From Fulvitalea axinellae (GTDB lineage Bacteria; Bacteroidota; Bacteroidia; Cytophagales; Cyclobacteriaceae): a DNA stretch of 64,000 nt. Positions 24,373 through 31,913 of the stretch are shown piece by piece. The first letter of the stretch is position 1. Each line of letters opens with the position of its first letter. Both the position numbers and the translations under genes were made by a program. The stretch lies in contig NZ_AP025317.1 in the NCBI RefSeq assembly GCF_036492835.1, positions 62,001 to 126,000 of the forward strand, written 5' to 3'. The notes beneath the pieces were generated by a model that was not told the DNA's origin, made no database searches, and was given only the letters and a program-made list of their open reading frames with translations.

Positions 24373-25218
24373 CTAAATCATGCCGTTCGAATGGGCCATC
24401 TGCTCGGGGACGGCCTGTTTCACGGACCAATATTCGGCTATCTTCCCTTCGGAAAGCCTGTAAATCCCGTAAATAACATGTGGTTTCCCCTTAAGCACAG
24501 CAGAAGACTGGGTCACTACAAAATCTCCTTCCCCTATGACTCGATGCGTGGCTAAGCGTTGGCACTTCCTAAAGTAGTTTATAAAGCTATCCACCCCGTT
24601 AGCTATATCAGGATCGTGTTGGATAAGGTCGGGAGCCAAGAAGGCATAAGCGCTTTCAAAATTGTTTGTGGCCAGTTCTTTATGTAAGGTTGACACGGTA
24701 GCCTTATTATCTTCGGTGTTTCCTTCTTGCGTTTGGACAGTTGGCCCGATAACAACCGGATTTCCATTTTTCCCTTCTCCTACAATCTCCCTCACGGCGT
24801 CCCAGTGCTCGGCCAGTTTTCCATTTTCCAAGCGATATAAATCTAGTACAGCGTTTTCTTTGCCCATAAACTCAACTTGAAGATGGACAGCCACAAAATC
24901 TCCGTCGCATATCAGCCGGACAAAAGGCTTCTTCGGCGATTCCGGTTTAGGCAACTTCTCCAAAAATGTGAGAAATTCCATAAAACCGGCTTTCCCCGTT
25001 TTTACTATCGGATTATGCTGGATATAATCGTCGGAAATTACCGAGTCGGCGAAATCGAAATCGTATGAGCCGAAAACTCTCGGATAAAAATCCAGTATCA
25101 GTCGTTTATTTTTATTTTCCATATCAAGACCATTTTTCGTATCAGGTAGCCTTTTTCCGGATTTATGTGTACACGAGAATATCATGAACACACAAACCAG
25201 AAACTGATTCATTTTCAT
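24373..25218 (-). CDS. Lipoprotein with two NTF2-like (SnoaL/polyketide-cyclase type) domains
   Basis: 281 residues. A short signal peptide has lipobox MIFSC. Domain 1 (about 38-150) has LILDFYPRVFGSYDFDFADSVISDDYIQHNP and AVLDLYRLENGKLAEHWD. Domain 2 (about 170-270) has LHKELATNNFESAYAFLAPDLIQHDPDIANG and VIYGIYRLSEGKIAEYWS. The IQHNP/IQHDP and EHWD/EYWS motifs are those of the SnoaL-like ester-cyclase group. Substrate unknown; fused duplicates are common in Bacteroidota. Expressed alone. Confidence 0.75.
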   Translation of the reverse strand: MKMNQFLVCVFMIFSCTHKSGKRLPDTKNGLDMENKNKRLILDFYPRVFGSYDFDFADSVISDDYIQHNPIVKTGKAGFMEFLTFLEKLPKPESPKKPFVRLICDGDFVAVHLQVEFMGKENAVLDLYRLENGKLAEHWDAVREIVGEGKNGNPVVIGPTVQTQEGNTEDNKATVSTLHKELATNNFESAYAFLAPDLIQHDPDIANGVDSFINYFRKCQRLATHRVIGEGDFVVTQSSAVLKGKPHVIYGIYRLSEGKIAEYWSVKQAVPEQMAHSNGMI

Positions 25219-25455
25219 TTGTAAAGAATTCTGATGAATGAATAATTCGAGAACCGTATGGACATAGCTATCCTGCCAAACCTCTAATAGGTTTAATTCA
25301 GGCGCATCTGTCCGAAAAAGTCGGCCTTTTCAGAGAGCGGTATTGATATGTGTTTAGACTAATGGTCAACACTGTAAAAGTAGGAATATTGGAGTTGACA
25401 TATTCTAAAAATTATTAAAAACTTTATAGGGTTAGTTCTTAATGTCATTCTGGGA

Positions 25456-25500
25456 TATAAAAAAAGTATTAGGCATATCGCTGAAATATACCTAATACTT
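25456..25500 (-). terminator. Rho-independent terminator of tcdA
   Basis: On the minus strand, AAGTATTAGGTATAT pairs with the segment ending CCTAATACTT (one mismatch), and T7 follows. The arms resemble the AGTATTAGGTAT units of the dispersed heptad repeat, so this may be a decayed copy. Confidence 0.8.
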
Positions 25501-25522
25501 AGTGCTTGAGGCTTAAGTCCGA

Positions 25523-26308
25523 TTATGCTTTGTCTCCACCTTTTTTCTTCGAAGACTTCTTTTTCTTCTTCTTTACTTTCTTGAAGTAATTCTGCTCGCC
25601 TGTGAGTTGCCTGATCACTACGGAGGCGCAATGTATGCCGAATACCGCCGGCATAAACGACACGGTTCCGACCGTCGAAGCTTTGTTGACACCTTGTTCC
25701 ACCACTACTTTCGATTTGTCGCCCAACTCCGAGGAAAAGACTACGGGAAAACCTGTACGGATACCGAATTTCTGCAGACGCTTGCGCACATAACGCGCCA
25801 ACGGGCAATTATACGACTGCGAAAGGTCCGCGACAGAAGCCAAAGCCGGGTTGGTTTTGTTGCCAGCCCCCATCGAGCTTACGATTCTCAATCCCCGCTC
25901 CAAGGCTCTTTGGATAAGGAAAACCTTCGGGGCCAACGTATCGATACAGTCTACCACAAAATCATAGTCGTGAGCGTCGATAAGTTCCTGCATGCGTTCG
26001 TCTCGCATATATTCCGAGCGGACATGCAGGTTAATATCCGGATTTACGCTCCGCAAGCGTTCCGCAAGCACTTCGCTTTTCAGTTTTCCTTCCGTAGACT
26101 CCAACGCCACCAATTGGCGGTTACGATTACTGCGGGCCACGGTGTCGCCGTCTACGATGGTCATAGTGCCTACGCCAGCCCTGGCGATCATCTCAGCTGC
26201 GAATCCGCCCACACCTCCGAGGCCCATCACCAATACGTGTGAGCGCTTCAGAATCTCAAGTTTCTCTTTTCCGAACAGAAGCTCCGTCCTCTCAAACCAA
26301 GTCTCCAT
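25523..26308 (-). CDS. tcdA: tRNA threonylcarbamoyladenosine dehydratase
   Basis: 261 residues of the ThiF/MoeB/E1-like fold. The nucleotide loop GLGGVGGFAAEMIARAG (about 29-45) is followed by VDGDTVARSNRNRQ and the segment VDCIDTLAPK. The later CPLARYVRKRLQKFGI segment is typical of TcdA rather than MoeB or ThiF. It uses ATP to cyclise t6A37 in tRNA to ct6A. The C-terminal 20 residues are a Lys-rich tail (KKVKKKKKKSSKKK) longer than in most TcdA, possibly for tRNA contact. It has its own terminator and is separated from buk by another. Confidence 0.92.
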   Translation of the reverse strand: METWFERTELLFGKEKLEILKRSHVLVMGLGGVGGFAAEMIARAGVGTMTIVDGDTVARSNRNRQLVALESTEGKLKSEVLAERLRSVNPDINLHVRSEYMRDERMQELIDAHDYDFVVDCIDTLAPKVFLIQRALERGLRIVSSMGAGNKTNPALASVADLSQSYNCPLARYVRKRLQKFGIRTGFPVVFSSELGDKSKVVVEQGVNKASTVGTVSFMPAVFGIHCASVVIRQLTGEQNYFKKVKKKKKKSSKKKGGDKA

Positions 26309-26442
26309 TATTATATAAGGCTATATTATATTTAGGGTTCTTACACTGCGTGCTTAGCTATAACGGCCAAAGCGGGGCCAAAAGTACATAAAAAAACAGG
26401 AGTACGAATGGATTTAATATTTTAGGATGATGTATCAATATG

Positions 26443-26496
26443 AAAAAAGACTCCAAAAAAGGTTTTCACTGCCTGTGATCACCGCCTTTGGAGTCT
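26443..26496 (-). terminator. Rho-independent terminator of buk
   Basis: AGACTCCAAA / TTTGGAGTCT stem. On the minus strand it is followed by TTTTTT. It is 28 bp past the buk stop. Confidence 0.85.
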
Positions 26497-26524
26497 TGTC
26501 AATTTTATTCGAACCGAGGATTCC

Positions 26525-27610
26525 TTAGCCCTTTTCGGCGTCGCCGTATTTGACGCTTTGGACCTCGCCTTTCAGGAGCATCATGCCGTTTTGCATTAGC
26601 GCTCTCATTTCGTCTTCGCCCGGGAATACGTGTACTGGCGCCACAAACCTTACCCGTTCGCGGATTTTGTCCATCAACGATAAGTTGTGGGCGATTCCTC
26701 CCGTAAGCAAAATGGCGTCTATATGGCCGAAGTTAGCCGCCGCCAAGGCTCCAATTTCTTTGGATACCTGATAAACGATCGCATTCAAGGCCATACGGGC
26801 GTCCTCGTCTCCCTCTTCGGAGCGTTTCAGCGCTATGCGAACGTCGTTAATTCCGCAATAGGCCACCAAACCGCCTTGGCCCACTACTTTTGAGAACATT
26901 TCTTTCTCCGTATATTTTCCGCTGTAGCAAGCCCGGATTACGTCGCCTACGGGAAGCGAACCGCTACGCTCGGGAGAGAACGCGCCTTCGCCATCAAGGG
27001 CCTGGTTTACGTCCACCACTTTGCCCCTGCGGTGTAGGCCTACAGAGATTCCGCCCCCCATATGCGCCACGATCAGGTTCAACTCGTCATATTTCCGGCC
27101 AGTCTCGCGGGCGTATTGTCTGGCTATCGCTTTTTGGTTTAGGGCGTGGAAAACGGATTTGCGGGCAAATTCCGGATGTCCGCTATAGCGGGCTACGGCT
27201 TCCATCTCGTCCACCACCACAGGGTCGGCGATATAGGCCTTGATACAGTACTCGTCGGCGATGCGTTTGGCTATCATCGCCCCCAAGTTGCTGGCGTGCT
27301 GCAGTTCGGACTCGATAAGGTCGGTGATCATGGTGTCGTCCACTTCGTAAACGCCGGATTCTATCGGCTTGAGAAGCCCTCCCCTGCTGATCACTACGCT
27401 GAGTTCTTCAAGCGGGAGATTTTCCTCTTTAAGCGCTTTTATAATCGTTTCGAACCTGAATCCCATTTGGTCCGGAATAGTTTCCATCTTAGCGAGTTCA
27501 TCCGCATCATGCGATACGTTTTTGAGGAACACCGCTTGGGTGTCGGAATACCAAGCGATTTTTGTGGATGTGGATCCAGGGTTGAGTATCAGTAACTGAT
27601 AATTCAGCAT
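26525..27610 (-). CDS. buk: Butyrate kinase
   Basis: 361 residues of the ASKHA acetate/butyrate kinase family. The phosphate loop is LILNPGSTSTKIAWY at the N-terminus. VAHMGGGISVGLHRRGKVVDVNQALDGEGAFSPERSG, with no acetate-kinase-specific residues, is typical of butyrate kinases. DAILLTGGIAH is the adenosine site. It interconverts butyryl-phosphate plus ADP with butyrate plus ATP. It follows ptb by 155 bp on the same strand, forming the usual ptb-buk pair. Branched-chain acids (isobutyrate, isovalerate) are equally possible substrates. Confidence 0.95.
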   Translation of the reverse strand: MLNYQLLILNPGSTSTKIAWYSDTQAVFLKNVSHDADELAKMETIPDQMGFRFETIIKALKEENLPLEELSVVISRGGLLKPIESGVYEVDDTMITDLIESELQHASNLGAMIAKRIADEYCIKAYIADPVVVDEMEAVARYSGHPEFARKSVFHALNQKAIARQYARETGRKYDELNLIVAHMGGGISVGLHRRGKVVDVNQALDGEGAFSPERSGSLPVGDVIRACYSGKYTEKEMFSKVVGQGGLVAYCGINDVRIALKRSEEGDEDARMALNAIVYQVSKEIGALAAANFGHIDAILLTGGIAHNLSLMDKIRERVRFVAPVHVFPGEDEMRALMQNGMMLLKGEVQSVKYGDAEKG

Positions 27611-27765
27611 AATTAGTTCAAAGTAAATGGTAAAGCGTAAACGGTCTACGCACAGGCGCTGTGCTATTAGACTTGCTTGTTTCGACGGTTTGATTTAGAG
27701 TGATCTTTTGATCTTTAACCAAATCATATACATGCTTATCCGCCTATTTCTTTTGGAAGAACAGT

Positions 27766-28707
27766 TTATGAGCGAAGCTGTTTTTCCAAATCCTCACGAC
27801 TCATACTTGAGGCGGCAGCAAGCATGATGCTACTGAGTTTTGTCTCTTCGCTGTCGGCTCTGGAAGTAAGCACTATCGGAGCGGAGGCGCCCAAGATTAC
27901 GGAAGCCACTTTGGCTTTTACAAAAAATACGAAGGCTTTGTAAAGCACGTTTCCAGCCTCGATGTCCGGTGCGAGAAGCATATCAGCATGGCCGGCCACT
28001 TCGCTCATAATTCCCTTATGCTCCGAACTTTCTGTACTGATGGCATTATCAAAAGCCAAAGGTCCGTCGATTACGCAATTCTTGATCTGTCCGCGACGGC
28101 ACATGATCGAAAGCAGGGCGGCGTCGGTGGTGGCTTGCATCTGCTCGTTTACCATTTCCACGGCGGCTACGGCGGCCACTTTCGGATTGTCGATTCCAAG
28201 TTTGTTCAGGAACTCCACGGCGTTGTTGATGATCTCCATCTTGTCGCGGAGGTTCGGGGCGATATTCATCGCCACGTCGGTAAGGGCCAGAAGTTTGTCG
28301 TAAGCCGGAATCTCGAACCACGCGAAGTGCGAAAGCAGTTTGCGGGTACGCAGTCCCCAGTCTTTGTGCAAAACGCCCCTTAGCAGATCGGCCGTGCCTA
28401 CGTGCCCTTTCATCAATACGTCGGCCTGCTGGTCGTGAATCATCTTCACCGAGCGCATCACGGTTTTTTTCGGGTCAATCTCGTGTATGATTCTCACGTC
28501 GTGCAGATCCGCTCCCTCTTGCTCGGCCACTTGACGGATTCGTCTTTCGTCGCCCACCAATATCGGCTCGATCAGCCCCTGTTGCCAAGCCGAGTGCACG
28601 GCGTGCAGGGAATGTTCATCGCCGGCGGCGGCAAGGACAAGCTTCTTTTTCTCCGTAAGGCCTTTGACAACCTTTTTCAGGTCGTCCAATTTCTTGATCG
28701 CTGACAT
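27766..28707 (-). CDS. ptb: Phosphate butyryltransferase
   Basis: 313 residues of the phosphate acetyl/butyryltransferase (PTA_PTB) family. VLMKGHVGTADLLRGVL and HADMLLAPDIEAGNVLYKAFVFF are diagnostic motifs, and CVIDGPLAFDNAIS lies near the active site. It makes butyryl-phosphate from butyryl-CoA, to be used by Buk for ATP, or runs in reverse to activate butyrate. No other butyrate-pathway genes flank the pair, so it may serve branched-chain amino acid catabolism or fatty acid priming. First gene of the two-gene unit. Confidence 0.95.
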   Translation of the reverse strand: MSAIKKLDDLKKVVKGLTEKKKLVLAAAGDEHSLHAVHSAWQQGLIEPILVGDERRIRQVAEQEGADLHDVRIIHEIDPKKTVMRSVKMIHDQQADVLMKGHVGTADLLRGVLHKDWGLRTRKLLSHFAWFEIPAYDKLLALTDVAMNIAPNLRDKMEIINNAVEFLNKLGIDNPKVAAVAAVEMVNEQMQATTDAALLSIMCRRGQIKNCVIDGPLAFDNAISTESSEHKGIMSEVAGHADMLLAPDIEAGNVLYKAFVFFVKAKVASVILGASAPIVLTSRADSEETKLSSIMLAAASSMSREDLEKQLRS

Positions 28708-28955
28708 AAGATATCTAGGTGTTCTGGTTTGATATTGTTTTGTCCGAGAATGAAATTATCAATTTTCGGCCGAATAAAAATGCCTCTTTCCCTTAAATAT
28801 GGATAGGTCTTGCGGGCAAGTGATCGCTCCGGAAAATGCAAAATGAGCTTAGTCCCAAACGATTAGTGGGAATGAATGAGGATATATCGAAAAAAAGAAC
28901 TTAGTCCGTGTAAAACGCAAAAAATAATTCGGTAGTGACCTGAGTAAAATTATTG
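28708..28955. other. Intergenic region, nothing recognised
   Basis: About 250 bp upstream of ptb, leading into the heptad repeat at 28956. No coding frame, and no clear TAnnTTTG promoter in the ptb direction. Confidence 0.4.
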
Positions 28956-29034
28956 GTTTGGTATTAAGTATTTGGTCTTAGGTACTGATTCGGAACAACT
29001 ACCTAATACTTAATACCAAATACCTAAGACCAAA
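28956..29034. repeat. Heptad-repeat inverted element, copy 1
   Basis: The left arm at 28957-28984 is four 7-mers (TTTGGTA TTAAGTA and TTTGGTC TTAGGTA). After a 15-nt spacer, the right arm at 29000-29034 carries the complementary units. The arms can form a long hairpin ending 5 bp from the phosphodiesterase stop, so it may cap that mRNA. Confidence 0.75.
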
Positions 29035-29039
29035 AACCC

Positions 29040-30155
29040 TCACAGCTTTGTCCGCTTTTTGAATATCGGGTCGATTTTTTTGCCGATCTCCTTGTCTGTG
29101 GCCCTAAAATCCAGTCCCAAAAGTTTGGCTACGGTTTGGGCCATCTGGTTTTGGTAATATTGGCCTCCAGATACTTCGCCCAGAGCGGGAGTGTCCGGGC
29201 CTATGGCGGCAAACCAGATTTGTCCAGCTCCGTCAATATGCTTTCCGTGGTGGCGCCAAGTTTCCAGCGGTTGAGTCCCGCGACCGTGGTCCGTAGTGAT
29301 TATAAATGTCGTCTTGTTTTTGTATTTGGGATGATTTTGGACAAAATCCCAAAGCTCTTTGATAAACGCGTCAGTCCGGTGGGCAGATTTCAGATAGGCC
29401 TCATAATCTCCATCGTGGGCGAAATCGTCTGTTTCGCCGTAGGCTATATAAACCAGGTTCGGCGTTTCCTTTTTGATGGTTTCCATAGCGTAGCCATGCG
29501 TAAAAGCGTCCAAACGGACGGATCCCCACGGACTGGGCACTTGGTCTTGCAATTCGTTGAGGAAACGTTCTTTTTGTGTCAGGTCGCCTTTGGCTTTTCT
29601 GAAACCGGCATTGACGTATAAGTCGGAAGCTTTTTCATTTATGATAAACGGAAAAACATCCCAAGAACCGAAAGCGGCCACTTTCCCTTTGTATTCGGAA
29701 GTCTTGTTGACAAAACCGATCAGCGTCGGGTTCGGATTGTCGAATTTATCGTTGCTGTGGATGCGGATGTCGTCGGCTTTCCCTGAAAGGATTTCGTTGT
29801 AGCCTGGATAGGAAAACCACATGTTGTTGGTACAATCCGTCTTCGATCCTTTCAGTCTGTTGCCGTGCAGTTGGCCTTCGGCTTTTAGCGTAGACCAAAA
29901 AAACGGCATCAAAGCTCGTCGACGCGCCTCGGGACTATCGCGCCAAAACGCTTTTTTGAGTTCTTCCGGATGATCCACATACTCTTTGTGACCAATCAGC
30001 TGAGGGTCGGCGCCAGTGTAGAGTTCTTGCCAACGGAGGCCGTCGAGAGTAATCAGGAAAACATTCTCCGTTTTAGTCTGCGACATTGCTGGGACTGTTA
30101 AGCCGACTAACAAGGCTAGAACGGCGACGGATTTGATCTTTGCGATAAAATTCAT
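29040..30155 (-). CDS. Exported alkaline phosphatase-superfamily phosphodiesterase/phosphatase
   Basis: 371 residues, signal peptide to about 25 (VPAMSQ). Alkaline-phosphatase-superfamily metal sites are visible: VFLITLDGLRW (first Asp), TTDHGRGTQPLETWRHHGKH (Asp-His pair) and YGETDDFAHDGDYEAY. CTNNMWFSYPGYNEILSG probably holds the Ser/Thr nucleophile. It should cleave phosphate mono- or diesters in the periplasm. It is third in a minus-strand series after susC and susD, so its substrate may be what the SusCD pair imports. Near the phnWX genes, a phosphonate- or phosphoethanolamine-decorated substrate is attractive but unproven. Confidence 0.8.
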   Translation of the reverse strand: MNFIAKIKSVAVLALLVGLTVPAMSQTKTENVFLITLDGLRWQELYTGADPQLIGHKEYVDHPEELKKAFWRDSPEARRRALMPFFWSTLKAEGQLHGNRLKGSKTDCTNNMWFSYPGYNEILSGKADDIRIHSNDKFDNPNPTLIGFVNKTSEYKGKVAAFGSWDVFPFIINEKASDLYVNAGFRKAKGDLTQKERFLNELQDQVPSPWGSVRLDAFTHGYAMETIKKETPNLVYIAYGETDDFAHDGDYEAYLKSAHRTDAFIKELWDFVQNHPKYKNKTTFIITTDHGRGTQPLETWRHHGKHIDGAGQIWFAAIGPDTPALGEVSGGQYYQNQMAQTVAKLLGLDFRATDKEIGKKIDPIFKKRTKL

Positions 30156-30270
30156 GTCTGAGGAGTTGGGATTAGTTCTTATGCGGTTTGTGTGTTTAAA
30201 CCTAGCCTAGCAAACAATATAGTGAAGAAATTCCATGTTCGGACGAATCAAAATTGCAGAAAACAGGTAT

Positions 30271-30298
30271 GACCCGAGGCGTATTGCCCCGGGCCAAT
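30271..30298 (-). terminator. Weak intercistronic hairpin after susD
   Basis: CCCGAGGC / GCCCCGGG with one mismatch, 60 bp after the susD stop. On the minus strand it is followed by a broken T tract. It may only attenuate transcription into the phosphodiesterase gene. Confidence 0.35.
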
Positions 30299-30357
30299 CT
30301 ATTATGAACCGCTCTCTGAAAGCGTTGAAACGTTTCGCATGAGGTGAGAATCCTGAG

Positions 30358-31803
30358 TTATTTGATCCACCAGATTTTGGTAGTCACTTGGTCGGCGCCT
30401 TGGGTCGAAACCGCAGCGTTGTAGTTCGCTTCGTTCAGCGATTGTTCTTTCTGAGGATATTCATAACGGAAAGGAACGTAATCGTAAACGGCGTCCGGGC
30501 CGGGAGTTATTTCCGTCGGGAATCCGGTACGGCGGTAGTCGCTGAAACCTTCGAAGCCGTTAAGCATGTTTGACAACCACTTTTGTTTCATCACACGTTC
30601 CAAGCTGTTGTCCCACTTCACTTTGTCCCTTTGCAGGTAATCCGCAGGTATGGTTACTTTCCAATAGTCGAAAGAAGCGGTTACGGCGTTGTTGTAATGC
30701 GTTTCGCCACCGGAAACCCACCCGCGCTGGGCGGCTTCGGCCAAGATAAATTCCTGCTCGGAATAAGTCATCATAATGCCCTGTACGGTGTTCGGCTCGT
30801 CGAAGAACAATGGAGCGAAACGCGAAAGGTTAAGGCTTCCGCCCTTGTAGCTGTAGGCTACGCCGTCTGCCATTCCGTTTTTCATTCCGGAAAACTCCGG
30901 AGTCCCGTCCTGTAAGGACTTGGCTGTCGGGCGGAACCAGCGGGCCATGCGTGGATCGTCAAGATCGCGGAGGACGCCTTCGAGGGTTTCGCTCATACGG
31001 TATTCGTCGAACGAGCCTTCGCGGGAGCCCGACTCTTTGGTATGTGGCGCGGCGTCCGGGCCAGTGGTGCCATACTTCAGCACGGAGTTGTCGGCGTTTG
31101 AGGCCAGCAACGGATACTCCGAAGCGTTACCGACGATTTCCTTTATTCCGGCTTCGGCCGCCGATGGGTTAACTTCAGACATTCTCATATAAACCCGCAA
31201 CAAAAGGGCGTTCGACAGCTTGCGCCATTTTCCGAAATCGCTGTCGTTGATCACGTCGCCCTGTACGGGAGCGTAGGTTTGCTTCAGCAACTGGTTGGCT
31301 TCCTTAAGCTCTTTTACCAATTCGGTATAAATGCTTTGCTGGCTGTCGTATTTGGGAGCGTAATTGGCCTCCGACTTTGCCTTGAGCGCTTCAGAGTAAG
31401 GAATGTCGCCGTACAAATCGGTGAGTTGCTGGAAGCTCCAGACTTTCATTATTTTGGAGATAACCTTATAGCCTTCGGGAGCGATAGTTTCCAAAGTCTG
31501 GGCTTCACGGGCGCTTTTGTAAAGGTCGTTCCAGATTCCGGAATTCGATCCCCAGTTATAAAGGTCGTAATCGGTGAATACGATCTTGGCGGCGTACTGC
31601 GCGTTCAGGTTTCCGCCGGACCAAGCCTCGTCCAAGATCTTGGTTACGGCTCGCTTCTGCATCGGCGTCAGCAAAAGGTAAGGAGCGTTCTGGATTTCGG
31701 TGGCCCGGTTAGGGTCTTGGTTCATCTCATCGAAATCATCCGTACAGGCCGTAGCGAAGGCGATTCCGGCCAAGAGAAGCAATATATGTCTTAGGTTTTT
31801 CAT
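30358..31803 (-). CDS. SusD/RagB-family outer-membrane lipoprotein
   Basis: 481 residues from the ATG at 31803. A frame running to 31869 begins inside the repeat element and is rejected. The lipobox FATACTDDF (Cys about 20) is followed by FDEMNQDPNR, the usual SusD-like start, and TPR-like helices (VWSFQQLTDLYGDIPYSEAL, EQEFILAEAAQRGW). The sequence looks like the SusD-like_2 subgroup. It caps the SusC pore and binds ligand at the surface. It is translated downstream of susC, with a 110-bp repeat element between them. Confidence 0.92.
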   Translation of the reverse strand: MKNLRHILLLLAGIAFATACTDDFDEMNQDPNRATEIQNAPYLLLTPMQKRAVTKILDEAWSGGNLNAQYAAKIVFTDYDLYNWGSNSGIWNDLYKSAREAQTLETIAPEGYKVISKIMKVWSFQQLTDLYGDIPYSEALKAKSEANYAPKYDSQQSIYTELVKELKEANQLLKQTYAPVQGDVINDSDFGKWRKLSNALLLRVYMRMSEVNPSAAEAGIKEIVGNASEYPLLASNADNSVLKYGTTGPDAAPHTKESGSREGSFDEYRMSETLEGVLRDLDDPRMARWFRPTAKSLQDGTPEFSGMKNGMADGVAYSYKGGSLNLSRFAPLFFDEPNTVQGIMMTYSEQEFILAEAAQRGWVSGGETHYNNAVTASFDYWKVTIPADYLQRDKVKWDNSLERVMKQKWLSNMLNGFEGFSDYRRTGFPTEITPGPDAVYDYVPFRYEYPQKEQSLNEANYNAAVSTQGADQVTTKIWWIK

Positions 31804-31810
31804 CTCTGTG

Positions 31811-31908
31811 TTGGTATTTGGTCTTAGGTATTTGGTCTGAAGTATTAGGTATTGAATCTGGATTTCCATTCCAACTACCTAAGACCTGATACCAAATACC
31901 TAATACCG
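31811..31908. repeat. Heptad-repeat inverted element, copy 2 (between susC and susD)
   Basis: The left arm has six consecutive 7-mers (TTGGTAT TTGGTCT, then TAGGTAT TTGGTCT, then GAAGTAT TAGGTAT). The right arm at 31875-31908 is their complement. It lies inside the susC-susD intercistronic gap, so transcription must pass through it. It could set the susC to susD mRNA ratio. Confidence 0.75.
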
Positions 31909-31913
31909 GTTCC

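Noticed and set aside
28956-29034. Regular short repeats considered as a CRISPR array
   Set aside because: Units are 7 bp, contiguous and inverted, without unique spacers of constant length; no cas genes.
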